Shown here: positions 32,679-43,475 of the stretch, one piece after another | How positions within the stretch are numbered: position 1 is the first letter of the stretch | How the letters are laid out: each line of letters begins with the position of its first letter | The notes under the pieces: model-generated | The model's database searches: none | The model's input: only the letters and a program-made list of their open reading frames with translations | Told to the model about the DNA's origin: nothing | Source: Spiroplasma_E ixodetis_B | GTDB taxonomy: Bacteria > Bacillota_I > Bacilli_A > Mycoplasmatales > VBWQ01 | DNA: 64,000 nucleotides | Direction of reading: 5' to 3' | NCBI RefSeq assembly: GCF_040369795.1 | Contig: NZ_AP028955.1 | Coordinates: 558,001 to 622,000, forward strand | Program-made: the position numbers and the translations under genes

Positions 32679-33485
32679 TTAGGACTGTTTTTTGGTAGAC
32701 ATTTGTGCTTGGTGTTTTATGGGGGTTAAGTAGTTTAGAGTGCTGTGGATTCTTATGTTGTTGTATCAATTGATATAATCAAATAATTCTAATTTTAATT
32801 GGATTAATGATGTAAAATTTTTATCATTAATAAACTCTGTTTTGAAAGTTTTGAAAGCTGCTTCAGCAACAGCGTTATCATAAGGACAACCTTTTTTGCT
32901 TAAAGAGCGGGTAATATTGAAGGCTAATAAAAGTTTATCAATATTTTTATTATTAAATTAATTACCGCGATCGCTATGAAATATTTGAATATTTTTTAAA
33001 CAACGATTTGAGCGCATAAATGTTTGATATACTAATGACGCATCTTTTTTAGTACCTACACTATGTCCAATAATTTCGCGATTGTACAGGTCGATTAATA
33101 AGCGAATATAGTTTCATTTACCATTAACTTGAACATAAGTTAAATCACTAACAATAACTTTATTTTTAAGCCTATTATTAAAGTCTCTATTAACAAGATT
33201 AGTAATTTGACTATCATTGACTTTATTATGATAATTTTTGTATGATAATTTAGTGTATTTTGATATTAAATTATGTTTATTCATAATTTTTTTAATTTTT
33301 CGTCTTGATAAATTAATTTTCTTTTCTTTTAGAACAACTTTTAATCTTCTTGTTCCATAAGCTTCTTTATTTTCTTTAAAAGCACTAATAACAACTTCAT
33401 CATACATATTATTTTGAATTTTATCTTCTTTTTTCTTGAAATTAAAATAATATGTTGATTTAGAGATTTTTAAAAAACGACACAT
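32679..33485 (-). pseudogene. IS3-family OrfB, single nonsense codon
   Basis: The C-terminal A-tract has the in-frame 6 A here, giving a readable end (RSLSKKGCPYDNAVAEAAFKTFKTE). GAA of DRGNEFNNK is TAA near 32960, so it stops at about residue 175. It is the copy closest to the functional orfB. Confidence 0.75.
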
Positions 33486-33526
33486 TGTAAGAATTTTATA
33501 TTTAACTTTATTTTTAGTAATAATTT

Positions 33527-33809
33527 CTATTTTCTGCCTATTATTAGTGCTGCTTGCTTTAAAATATCATTTTCCATTCTTAATTGTTTTAATTCTTTTC
33601 TTAATTTATCCAATTAATACGTTTTCTTCAGCAGAACGGTTATCTTTGGTTTTAAAACTGCCTGAATTAGTAAATTGCTTAATTCAATTATAAGTAGCTG
33701 CTCTTGTAACATTGTACTCTTTAGCAAGACAAGACACTGACTTACCACTTTGATATAAAGCTACTATTTGTTTTTTAAATTCATCTGAATATGAGTTAAT
33801 ATTTGCCAT
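33527..33809 (-). pseudogene. IS3-family OrfA, altered C-terminus
   Basis: MANINSYSDEFKKQIVALYQ...NWIKQFTNSGSFKTKDNRS is intact. A 4-nt insertion/change near 33607-33620 (tatccaattaatacg) then shifts the leucine-rich end. Confidence 0.7.
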
Positions 33810-33885
33810 AATTATAATTTCTTTCTTTTAACTAATTTGTTCACTTGTCTACGTAATTAGTGTCCAATAAAGTGTAACCCATCCA

Positions 33886-33984
33886 TCAACAGGTGTAAAT
33901 ACAAACCAGATTTAATCTGCATGAAAACACATCCGACGAACTTTCCGAACACACATAAAAGTTTCAAGAGACAATATTCATTTA
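33886..33984 (+). mobile_element. IS1595-family fragment (99 bp)
   Basis: tcaacaggtgtaaatacaaa through attcattta matches 40551-40649 of the IS1595 element with a few differences. It contains the NQIESAWKHIRR catalytic-Glu codons (Glu codon lost: NQI-stop). IS3 bounds it on the left and IS630 on the right. Confidence 0.75.
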
Positions 33985-34863
33985 TAGTTAACTAAAGTAA
34001 TGTTTACTCATATATTGAAAAACAAAATCAATCGCTTTTTTAATATTTGGTCAATAATTTGGTAATATTTTTCTTATATTATGTTTTATAGCAAATCAAA
34101 AATGTTCAATTGGATTTAAATTAGGAGAATATGGTGGAAGAAATAATAGTTTGCATCCAGCATTTTCAATTAATTTTTGTGTTAATTTAGATTTATGAAA
34201 CGTTGCATTATCTAAAACTATAATTTGTCCACGCTTTAATACTGGAATTAGTATATTTTTTACATATGATTCAAAAATTTTACTGTTGCAATGTCCTTCA
34301 AATGCTCATAGGGCTTTTAATTTACCTTTATTTAGTGAACGAATTATACTCATTCTTTTTATTTTATATGCGGGTTTATTATCAAATAATCTTTTACCTT
34401 TTTCAGATCAACCATATTTATAAAATTCATTATCATCAATTCCAGATTCATCAATATATAATACTAAATCTTAATTCATTATTTTAGCTATTTCTTTTAA
34501 AAAATCTTCTTGTTTATTTTTATCTCTTTGTTCATATAGAAAAGTTTTTTTATTTGTATAATTTAGTTTTTTGAAATAGTTATAAACTATTTCTTTAGTC
34601 ATATCACCAAATTTTTCAATTACTTTTTGAACTGTAACATCTTTATTTTGCACTAAATAATTTTTTAATTCATCTAAATACTTTATTTTGTGGCTATGTC
34701 CTTTTTGATAATTAAAAATTGGTTTTATATGCCCATTTTCTTTTTTTCTTTTTCTTCATAAGAATAAAGTCTTTCTAGTAATATTGAACACTTTACAAAT
34801 TTCTTTAATTTTCATGTTTTTACTTTCATAGGCTTCTATTACTTTTATTCGTAAGTCTTCACT

Positions 34864-36014
34864 AGACATATTCCGTAAATAAATTTTTTAAAAGTCAATT
34901 AATAATTTAAAATTTATTTTATAATTTCTTTATTAATAAATTAATAAGGTGTTGATAAAAATGAATTTTGAAAATTTAAAAAAATTAAAAAATGAACAAT
35001 TTTATAGATATTTTGGTATAAAACGTTTTCATTTTGATGAAATGTTAACAAAATTAATTGAAATAGAAAATTTAAAAAAAATAAAGGTAGAAAATATAAA
35101 CTTTCAGTTGAAGAAAGATTGATGATGACTTTAGTATACTGAAAAGAATATTATACTTTTTTCCAAATGAGTATTAAATATAAAATGAGTGCATCAAGTT
35201 GTTTTCGAAATATTACTTGAGTAGAAAATAAACTTAGTGATGACAAAGATTATCAGTTTTTAAAAACAAAATATAAATCAAAAATTGAGAAAAAACAAGA
35301 AGATTTAAATGAATTTCAATTTTATTTAATTGATTCAACTGAAATTGAAATTGAAAGACCAACTACAAAAAACTACAGTTAGAATATTTTTCTGGTAAAA
35401 GTTGAATTTTTTCTATAAAATTTCAAATTATATATGACTTTTTTAATAAAAAAATTGTTGATATTTTTGCTGATAATGGAAAAGTACATGATTTTCAAAT
35501 ATTAAAAAATTCAAATCTTGAATTTTCAGAAAAAACAATAATTATTGGTGATTTTGGATATCAAGGAATACAAAATATTTATAAAAATACTATATTACCA
35601 ATTAAAAAAACTAAAAATAAAAAATTAACTAAACAAGAAAAAATCTACAATAAAATTATTTCAAAAATTAGAATTAAAGTTGAACATGTTTTTGCTTGAT
35701 TAAAAAGATTCAAAATTTTAATAAATAAATGTAGAAAAAGTATATTTAGACTTATTTACTTAAGATTTAACTTACTTTGTGAAATTTTTAATAAAACAAA
35801 ACCATTAAAATAAAAAAATATTAAAAATATTTTTTTAAAAATTTAAATTTTTATCAAGTTAATATAAAAATAATATTAACAATTTTTGTGTTTGAAATAT
35901 AAATTTATTTTTAAAGTATTTTTTTAAAAATATTAACTTCTATAATTATTAACACTAAAAAATTTATAAATATTATTATTGACAATTGATTAAATTTATT
36001 TACGGAATATGTCT
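34864..36014 (+). mobile_element. IS5-family element inserted in IS630
   Basis: 1,151 bp with perfect ends. The clean ACT duplication defines the 3-bp target site and fixes the exact element boundary. Confidence 0.9.
34961..35813 (+). pseudogene. IS5-family transposase, frameshifted
   Basis: Same lost C in the KKTKGRK codons as the copy at 31042 and the same altered junction tract (actacaaaaaactac). ORF2 has GDFGYQG in place of GDLGYQG. The shared changes mark 31042 and 34961 as sisters. Confidence 0.75.
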
Positions 36015-36145
36015 ACTGTATGGTTTTGGCATAATTTAATCTTCCTAATCTATTTTAAATATTGCTGAATTGTACTTTTAAATTCAAAAACTGTTTAAAT
36101 TACATATTATTATTTTACATTATTTATGAGTAAACATTAATTTAG

Positions 36146-36214
36146 TTAGCTATAAATTGGATAAATAATCATAATTAAACCTATAACTAATAATACATAA
36201 CCATATCAAGGCAT
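36146..36214 (-). pseudogene. Small phage-type membrane peptide, truncated by IS630
   Basis: MPWYGYVLLVIGLIMIIYPIYS then TAA, where the last codons and stop come from the IS630 end. One hydrophobic helix; it starts 10 bp after the preceding minus-strand gene. Possibly the front of a coat-type protein. Confidence 0.45.
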
Positions 36215-36223
36215 AATAAATTC

Positions 36224-37284
36224 CTAAACTACAATTAAACTAATTGCTCTAACAAATAATCATAAAGGTATAATATTTTCTATTCCACTAACAATATCAA
36301 CATTTAAAGCAGTACTAATAGTATCTGAAAAAATATGTCGTAATAAACTATATGTGGTAAAAAGAAACTATCTTAATGGTTCAACTGGTAAAACTTTACC
36401 AACAACTCCATAAAGTACTCATCTAAAAGTATTACGTAAATGTCCAAAAACATCACATCAACTAACACGCTCATAATCAGGGTTAAAAGGACTATTTGGC
36501 GGTACTGGCGTTACTTTGTCGCTTGAAAAAATATTAATCTGACCAAATGAAATCTCCGGCGGAATAGTTAAATTTGTAGTTCCATGAATATCAAAAAATA
36601 CAGTTAAATGTCTTAAATTTGGAACACGAACTGGCATAGTAACAAAATTATACAAATCTTGCATATAAACATCATTACCAATTGTTCCTTTAAAAACATA
36701 TTTTGTATCACCAACATAATCTAAAAAACTAAAAGCAAAATCACCAGTAAATGTAGAAAAAGCCTCATAATTAAAATAAAACATAAAACCTTGAATATAA
36801 AAACTTAAAGGTTTATCAATTTCAAAATTTAATTCAAAACGTAAATTTAAAGGTTTAACTCAATGATTTAAGTTATTAATAAGAAGTCGATTTTTTTTAC
36901 CATATTGAACAAAATTATGATTAAACATAATACGAGAAATATCATCTAACTGATATCTCCTAAAAGAATAAACGCCAGTTCCAGTATTAAGCGTTATCTT
37001 TTTAACACCTACAACATCACTTTGATATTCAACATCCAAATCATTATCTAAACCACCTATAATTTCGCCACTAACTAATTTTAAATCCGGTTGGTCAACA
37101 TCAAAATAAGCATAATTTCATGGAATAGTTGCTCAATCATTAAAATCATTATACTTAACGTGTTTTATCATTTCTTTTTTAATATCATAATTAACAACAT
37201 TAGGGTCATTTGAAGCAATTAAACTAGTAGGTGCTTGAGCAGAAGTATTTACAAAAAAAATAATTTAGCAAACTTAAATCACAT
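36224..37284 (-). pseudogene. Plectrovirus-like large structural protein
   Basis: Starts MWFKFAKLFF (signal-like; TGA = Trp). A T8 tract near 37260 throws the frame off by one before VNTSAQAPTSLIASND. A long open stretch follows (VKPLNLRFELNFEIDKPLSF, FTGDFAFSFLDYVGD, RVPNLRHLTVFFDIHG). A TAG near 36370 interrupts (VEPLR-stop-FLFTT), and a C-terminal hydrophobic helix (PLWLFVRAISLIVV) ends it. An N-terminal signal, a beta-rich body and a C-terminal anchor fit a filamentous-phage adsorption protein. The family call is by resemblance only. Confidence 0.5.
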
Positions 37285-37286
37285 AA

Positions 37287-37444
37287 TTATTTACCAATGA
37301 AAATTTTTAAAAATATTCAAAAACCATAAAATATAATAAATCCAATAAAAAAATGAGTTCCATAAACTACTAAATTTCATAAAATAGTAGTAAAATAATC
37401 AATTAGATTATCCATAAACATAGTTCAATAATCAACAATACATT
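37287..37444 (-). pseudogene. Small phage-type membrane protein, 5' end cut by IS5
   Basis: VDYWTMFMDNLIDYFTTILW...GTHFFIGFIIFYGF...IFIGK then TAA, two hydrophobic helices, with TGA read as Trp three times. It ends 3 bp before the ATG of the large phage gene, so the two were translated together. The upstream end is lost at the IS5 border. Confidence 0.5.
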
Positions 37445-37643
37445 AGACATATTCCGTAAATAAATTTAATCAATTGTCAATAATAATATTTATAAATTTT
37501 TTAGTGTTAATAATTATAGAAGTTAATATTTTTAAAAAAATACTTTAAAAATAAATTTATATTTCAAACACAAAAATTGTTAATATTATTTTTATATTAA
37601 CTTGATAAAAATTTAAATTTTTAAAAAAATATTTTTAATATTC
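37445..37643 (-). mobile_element. IS5 right-end fragment (left arm)
   Basis: 199 bp of the IS5 non-coding right end reading inward from agacatattccg. With 39011-39199 it forms an inverted pair around an IS256. Confidence 0.8.
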
Positions 37644-39010
37644 GAGGCTTTTTAAAAATCTGTGTATCTTTTTACAAAGTTACTATTTTATATTAATTCT
37701 ATCTTCAAATTTTATCATAAAATGAGCAATTGCTGTATTTCAATTTTGAATGGGCATTGTTCATTTTTTTGTTATATTTTCAATTGCTAAGTAAAATATT
37801 TTAAAAACCGCCATATCATTTGGAAAAACTTTTTTATTTCTAATAACTTTTCGTAATTGACTATTAACAGATTCAATAGCATTTGTTGTATAAATCACTC
37901 TTTTGATTTCTGCAGGATAACTAATAAAAACCATTAAATTATCTCAATTTTTATATCATGATTTAGCAATTTGAGGATATTGTTTATTTCATTTACTTTC
38001 AAAAGATTCTAAAGCTTGCATTGCTTGTTCTTCACTACATGCACTATAAATTGGTTTTAAATCTGTAACTAGTGATTTTCTATGTTTGTATGAAACATAT
38101 TTTAAACTATTTCTAATTTGATGAACTATGCATAATTGATGTTCGTTTTTAGGATAAACTGATTGTATTGCTTCTGACATTCCTGTTAAATTGTCACTAC
38201 AAGCAATATCATTTAAGCCTCGATTTTTCATTTCTGTGAAATTAGATAATCAAAACTTAGAACCTTCATTTTCACTAATTCATAAACCTAAAATATCTTT
38301 TTTTACCTTCTAAATCAACTCCTAGTGCTATATAAACTGATTTGTTAATAATTCGTTTATCTTGTCGTACTTTAACTACTATACAATCAAAATAAACAAT
38401 CGGATAAACACTTTCTAATGGCCGATTTTGTCATGCTTTAACATCATCAAGAACATCATCAGTAATTTGACTAATAACACTTTCACTAATATCAGTACCA
38501 TGATATAACTCTTGTAACTGCATTCTAATATCTGATAAAGTCATGCCTTTGGCATATAATGAAAGAACTTGTTGATCAAAACCATCAAATCTTCTTTGTC
38601 TTTTCGCAACTATTACTGGCTCAAAATTACTATTACGATCTCGTGGTACATTAATCTCAATTTTACCTTGTTGGGTTATTAATTTTTTTGAATTTATACC
38701 ATTGTGAGCATTTTCACTAGTATTATGTTGATTTTTTTCATATCCTAAATAATTTTGCATTTCAGAATTCAACATTTTTTCAACTAATCTTTTTGTTAAT
38801 TCTTTATATAAACCTCCCTCTTTAAAAACTGTTGTTAAATCTTCAGTATTTTTTAATAATAAATCTACTGCTTTTGATATTGGATCATTATTATTAATAT
38901 TTTGTTTTTTAGACATACGTAACTCACTCTTTCTAGTTATTTAATTTTATTTACTAGAATTAATTAAACATAGTTATTTTTGTAAGTTACACAGATTACT
39001 AAACATTACC
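37644..39010 (-). mobile_element. IS256-family element between two IS5 ends
   Basis: 1,367 bp, both termini present. The flanks TAATATTC and TAATATTT agree at 7 of 8 bases, consistent with an 8-bp target duplication. Confidence 0.85.
37683..38916 (-). pseudogene. IS256-family transposase, frameshift and small deletion
   Basis: MSKKQNINNND... is intact for 161+ residues. A 7-T tract near 38301 (one extra A in the coding strand) shifts the frame at EGKKD, and two codons are missing in LNDIACSDN. The stop context is also changed (NIK-stop). Confidence 0.75.
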
Positions 39011-39199
39011 TAATATTTTTTTAAAAATTTAAATTTTTATCAAGTTAATATAAAAATAATATTAACAATTTTTGTGTTTGAAATATAAATTTATTTTTAA
39101 AGTTTTTTTTAAAAATATTAACTTCTATAATTATTAACACTAAAAAATTTATAAATATTATTATTGACAATTGATTAAATTTATTTACGGAATATGTCT
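39011..39199 (+). mobile_element. IS5 right-end fragment (right arm)
   Basis: 189 bp ending ggaatatgtct at 39199; mirror image of 37445-37643. The transposase part is absent on both sides. Confidence 0.8.
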
Positions 39200-39692
39200 A
39201 ATAAATGAATATTTAGTATTATATATTGATGAATCTGGAATTGATGATAATGAATTTTATAAATATGGTTGATCTGAAAAAGGTAAAAGATTATTTGATA
39301 ATAAACCCGCATATAAAATAAAAAGAATGAGTATAATTAGTTCACTAAATAAAGGTAAATTAAAAGCTCTATGAGCATTTGAAGGACATTTCAACAGTAA
39401 AATTTTTGAATCATATGTAAAAAATATACTAATTCCAGTATTAAAGGGTGGACAAATTATAGTTTTAGATAATGCAACGTTTCATAAATCTAAATTAACA
39501 CAACAATTAATTGAAAATGCTGGATTCAAACTATTATTTCTTCCGCCATATTCTCCTAATTTAAATCCAATTGAACATTTTTGATTTGCTATAAAACATA
39601 ATATAAGAAAAATATTACCAAATTATTGGCCAAATATTAAAAAAGCGATTGATTTTGTTTTTCAATATATGAGTAAACATTACTTTAGTTAG
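39200..39692 (+). pseudogene. IS630 transposase C-terminal half
   Basis: Open from VLYIDESG to the natural stop, with all three catalytic-type residues present but no N-terminal HTH domain. There is no ribosome site; inactive as it stands. Confidence 0.7.
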
Positions 39693-39695
39693 CTA
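39200..39695 (+). mobile_element. IS630-family element, 3' half
   Basis: Begins at the IS5 terminus and carries the catalytic half of the transposase (YIDESGIDDNEFYKYG, LDNATFHKS, NPIEHFW, ending HYFS-TAG at 39692), then the right end ttagttagcta. Confidence 0.85.
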
Positions 39696-39858
39696 TAATT
39701 GATTTTCCAAATCACAAATTTTTTCACTAAGTTGAAATATTTCTGTTTCAAATTGTTCAACCATTTTTTCATTGACTTCGACAATTGTTTTTTTTCTTGC
39801 TATTCTTTTTGATTTAATAAATCAATTAATAAATTATTGTTATTATTTAACAAATTAT

Positions 39859-40739
39859 GGAAATTATCCCCACATTTACTAGTTTGGAGGAAAAAATTAA
39901 TTGAAATGAATTCAATAGCATATTTCAAAATTAAAACGATTGTTTAAAATATATAGCGAAGTTGAAAGTAATGAAATGTATCAGGTGTGCTTCTTCTAGT
40001 TTGAATGTTTCTGATTTGAGAAGAATAAGATGTTTGAAATGTCATCAAACATTTAGTATTCTTCATGACACCATTTTTCACAAGTCACAAACACCTTTGA
40101 CATCTTGGTTTTATCTCATCTTTAGATGAATAAACACAAAGCATGGTATACAATCAACAGATGTTGCAAGGGAATTGGGTGTTACATATAAAACAGCTTG
40201 AAGAATGGGTCATGAAATCAGAACTAGAATTTGCAATCAAGATGCAGGGTTCATTGATGATGGCACAGCACAGATGGATGAAATGTATCTTTCACATGTA
40301 GGTTTTAAAAAAACAAGGAAGATCCTTGTTGAATAAAACCTTGATTGTTGGATTTTATTAGAAAACCAGCAACAAACTAATTGTGAAAGTATTGAAAAAA
40401 GCAGATGAGAAAAACCTTTTATGATTTGTATTGAAACACATTTCTACTGGGTGTTGTCTATTTACGGATTCTTGGAAGGGATATGGAAGTTTCAAAAACT
40501 TCTATCACAAACATGAAATCGTAAATCATGAAGTTGGATATTTGTCATCAACAGGTGTAAACACAAACCAGATTGAATCTGCATGAAAACACATCCGACG
40601 AACTTTCCGAACACACATAAAAGTTTAAAAACACAATATTCATTTATATGCAAAAGAAGCTGCATATAAATTCAATAAGATACCTAGTTTTGAAACTATA
40701 ATTTTGTGTTTGATTTAGATACATGTGGGGATAATTTCC
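39859..40739 (+). mobile_element. IS1595-family element (881 bp)
   Basis: Perfect 17-bp terminal inverted repeats, ggaaattatccccacat at 39859 and its complement ending 40739. It is clearly less AT-rich than its surroundings. No obvious target duplication. It is the only IS1595 copy here apart from the 99-bp piece at 33886. Confidence 0.85.
39971..40718 (+). pseudogene. IS1595-family (ISXO2-like) transposase, frameshifted
   Basis: MKCIRCASSS and CLKCHQTF give the Cys-x2-Cys pairs of the N-terminal zinc ribbon. The DDE core follows: QMDEMY (D), then after a frameshift near 40335 LFTDSWKGYGSFKNFY (D), and NQIESAWKHIRR (E). Trp is written both TGG and TGA, unlike the TGA-dominated neighbours. 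The frame also breaks at KV-stop near 40625. Inactive. Confidence 0.75.
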
Positions 40740-41252
40740 TAGATAGGCTTTTATCTTCTAATAATTTGTTTTCATGTTCAGTTATTTGATTAATATTAGT
40801 TATTAAATTTGCATATTCTGTTTTTTTTCAATATAATTTGAATTTAAAATATTAATTTTTTGTTGATTATTTAATTTTGTTTTTTTAAATAATTCACAAT
40901 TTATTTCTTCTGTTTCGATTAAATTATTAATACTTTTATTTTTATTTATTTTTCCAAATGAAAAAAGATTAATAAAAAAATTTTTAATTTTGTTAATTTT
41001 TTGTTCCTTTAATTTATAGATTTGAATATTAAATTGAAATACTTTATCTTCTATTTATTTATTTTGTTTAATTCAAAATTGAATAGTTTTTTTGATAATT
41101 ATTAATTTCTTTTTCAATTTTCTCACTTTTTTCAATAAGTTTTATTTTTTCTGCTTTTAAATTTAGTAGTTTTTTTTACTTTTTTCTATAGTTTCATAAT
41201 TTATTAAATAAGTTTTGTTAGTAAATAATTGCTCTTTTTTAATTATTTTCAT

Positions 41253-41573
41253 TTTGTCCCCCTTTTAAAATAAAAACCTATTTGTTAAAAAATAAAACAA
41301 TAGGTCAAAAACTATATTTTAGTTTACAAGTATTATATCTAATATTTTTTTTATAAAAGAAAAATTACTTTATTTTTAATATTTATTATAATAAATTATT
41401 TTAGTAATAAAATGAAATATTAAATTTTATTAAAATCAATATTTGTGATAGTATTATTAATAATTTAATATATGTTCATTACTAATATAAGTATTTTTTA
41501 TTTATATTAGTTTTTTATTAAATTATATTAATCAGAATAATATTTTTCATAGATTAGAAAGAGAAAAATAAAA
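41253..41573. other. Intergenic region, divergent promoters
   Basis: 321 bp with no gene. It separates a minus-strand coiled-coil pseudogene from a plus-strand gene, so it should hold divergent promoters. An imperfect hairpin (cctatttgtt / aacaatagg, about 41278-41314) lies near the minus-strand start. AGAAAGAG at 41556-41563 is the ribosome site of the plus gene. It is extremely AT-rich, so -10 boxes cannot be singled out. Confidence 0.4.
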
Positions 41574-42038
41574 ATGGATATTAGTAAATCTTCATTTGCT
41601 TCTTCAATACAAGATGAAAATAATTATTTAGTGGAAGTTGTTAAACCTTCGCTATCAAGAAAAAAATTTTTCGAAAAAAATTTACCTATAATAGCTGCCG
41701 GTGCTGCTACATTAGTAACATTAGCGGCTGGTGGAATTGATGGCTTTCAATGTTCTGATTTAGGAATAGCAGCTAGTGCAGGCACATCTGGTGCTATGAT
41801 GGGTGTAGTTATTAAAGCTACGATTAAACAAAATAAACAAGAGAAAGTAGAACTAGAAGATGAGAATAATGAAAAATCAAGTATTCTTCAGAGGAAATTA
41901 GAAGAATTACAATTAGAAACAGTAAGAGCAAAAATTGTTAAAAAACAATTAGAAAGCACTAAAGTTGAACTTGAATTAGTTAAAGTAAGAGAAGAATTAG
42001 CAAAACTTAATAACATAACTAGTTTAAATATTACTTAA
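41574..42038 (+). CDS. Membrane/coiled-coil protein, unknown
   Basis: 154 residues. A polar N-terminus is followed by two Ala/Gly-rich hydrophobic stretches (about 52-72 and 78-102: PIIAAGAATLVTLAAGG, GTSGAMMGVVI), then a C-terminal heptad region (QRKLEELQLETVRAKIVKKQL) predicted as a coiled coil. After TAA 42036 the same frame stays open and plausible (SPIPQEFNLTKTVNVEIS) up to the IS256 at 42104, so the present protein may be a truncated form of a longer one. No family recognised. Confidence 0.6.
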   Translation: MDISKSSFASSIQDENNYLVEVVKPSLSRKKFFEKNLPIIAAGAATLVTLAAGGIDGFQCSDLGIAASAGTSGAMMGVVIKATIKQNKQEKVELEDENNEKSSILQRKLEELQLETVRAKIVKKQLESTKVELELVKVREELAKLNNITSLNIT

Positions 42039-42103
42039 TCACCTATCCCTCAAGAATTTAATTTAACAAAAACAGTAAATGTAGAAATAAGTAATAATTG
42101 TTC

Positions 42104-43475
42104 GGTAATGTTTAGTAATCTGTGTAACTTACAAAAATAACTATGTTTAATTAATTCTAGTAAATAAAATTAAATAACTAGAAAGAGTGAGTTACTTATG
42201 TCTAAAAAACAAAATATTAATAATAATGTTCCAATATCAAAAGTAGTAGATTTATTACTAGAAAATACTGAAGATTTAACAACAGTTTTTAAAGAGGGAG
42301 GTTTATATAAAGAATTAACAAAAAGATTAGTTGAAAAAATGTTTAATTCTGAAATGCAAAATTATTTAGGATATGAAAAAAATCAACATAATACTAGTGA
42401 AAATGCTCGTAATGGTATAAGTTCAAAAAAATTAATAACCCAACAAGGTAAAATTGAGATTAATGTACCACGAGATCGTAATAGTAATTTTGAGCCAGTA
42501 ATAGTTGCAAAAAGACAAAGAAGATTTGATGGTTTTGATCAACAAGTTCTTTCATTATATGCCAAATGCATGACTTTATCAGATATTAGAATGCAGTTAC
42601 AAGAGCTATATCATGGTTCTGATATTAGCGAAAGTGTTATTAGTCAAATTACTGATGATGTTCTTGATGATGTTAAAGCATGACAAAATCGGCCATTAGA
42701 AAGTGTTTATCCGATTGTTTATTTTGATTGTATAGTAGTTAAAGTACGACAAGATAAACTAATTATTAACAAATCAGTTTATATAGCACTAGGAGTTGAT
42801 TTAGAAGGTAAAAAAGATGTTTTAGGCTTATGAATTAGTGAAAATGAAGGTTCTAAGTTTTGATTATCTAATTTCACAGAAATGAAAAATCGAGGCTTAA
42901 ATGATATTATTATTGCTTGTAGTGACAATTTAACAGGGATGTCAGAAGCGATACAATCAGTTTATCCTAAAACCGAACATCAATTATGCATAGTTCATCA
43001 AATTAGAAATAGTTTAAAATATGTTTCATACAAACATAGAAAATCACTAGTTACAGATTTAAAACCAATTTATAGTGCATGTAGTGAAGAACAAGCAATG
43101 CAAGCTTTAGAATCTTTTGAAAGTAAATGAAATAAACAATATCCTCAAATCGCTAAATCATGATATAAAAATTGAGATAATTTAATGGTTTTTATTAGTT
43201 ATCATGCAGAAATCAAAAGAGTGATTTATACAAGAAATGCTATTGAATCTGTTAATAGTCAATTACGAAAAGTTATTAGAAATAAAAAAGTTTTTCCAAA
43301 TGATATGGCAGTTTTTAAAATATTTTACTTAGCAATTGAAAATATAACAAAAAAATGAACAATGCCCATTCAAAATTGAAATACAGCAATTGCTCATTTT
43401 ATGATAAAATTTGAAGATAGACTTAATCTAAACTAGTAACTTTGTAAAAAGATACACAGATTTTTAAAAAGCCTC
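42104..43475 (+). mobile_element. Intact IS256-family element
   Basis: 1,372 bp from ggtaatgtttag to aaaaagcctc, with inner terminal repeats aatctgtgtaactt / aatctgtgtatctt (inverted). It is inserted after a membrane-protein gene; the right flank is an IS630 remnant, so there is no clean target duplication. It is the only copy with an uninterrupted transposase. Confidence 0.9.
42198..43436 (+). CDS. IS256-family (Mutator-type) transposase
   Basis: Catalyses copy-out/paste-in transposition of its element. 412 residues, the normal family length, from ATG 42198 (AGAAAGAG ribosome site) to TAG. The likely DDE triad is D177 (VYFDCIVV), D243 (ACSDNLTG) and E350 (NAIESVNSQLRK), with the family CIVHQIRNS motif between. 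At least seven TGA codons encode Trp. Other copies have Gly at C124 (YAKG) and Thr at R346 (YTTNAIES), so activity may be reduced even though the frame is whole. Confidence 0.9.

Larger units (their letters stand above)
32662..33885 (-). mobile_element. IS3-family element, complete ends
   Basis: 1,224 bp from TGGAATGGC to CATCCA. The flanks (TAT, phage; TCA, IS1595 piece) do not match, so one side has been replaced since insertion. Confidence 0.85.
33988..36032 (-). pseudogene. IS630-family transposase, multiply broken
   Basis: MPKPYS at 36032 is followed by the IS5. Beyond it the HTH region continues, with a stop at MN-stop (Glu to TAA near 34473) and a 2-nt insertion near 34458 ahead of YIDESGID. 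Confidence 0.75.
33985..36152 (-). mobile_element. IS630-family element carrying IS5
   Basis: Both termini present (tagttaactaaag at 33985, gttagcta at 36152). IS5 sits at 34864-36014 with an ACT duplication (cttcact / actgtatgg; the uninterrupted IS630 reads cttcactgtatgg). Confidence 0.9.
39697..41252 (-). pseudogene. Coiled-coil protein, split by IS1595 and cut by IS630
   Basis: Starts MKIIKKEQLFTNKTYL at 41252 with AAAAGGGGG upstream. It is a Lys/Gln/Glu-rich heptad protein with several stops and shifts near 41070-41180, a conserved-looking NFFINLFSFGK segment, then KTEYANLITNINQITEHENK up to the IS1595. It resumes beyond it (KKTIVEVNEKMVEQFETEIFQL) until IS630. The general plan resembles the pseudogene at 21845-24140, including an SFG segment between coils (ISFGIFKYV there). 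Function unknown. Confidence 0.5.

Noticed and set aside
41253..41573. Possible tRNA or small RNA in the intergenic hairpin
   Set aside because: The hairpin is imperfect and A/T-only, with no cloverleaf or T-loop sequence. I saw no tRNA or rRNA anywhere in the window.
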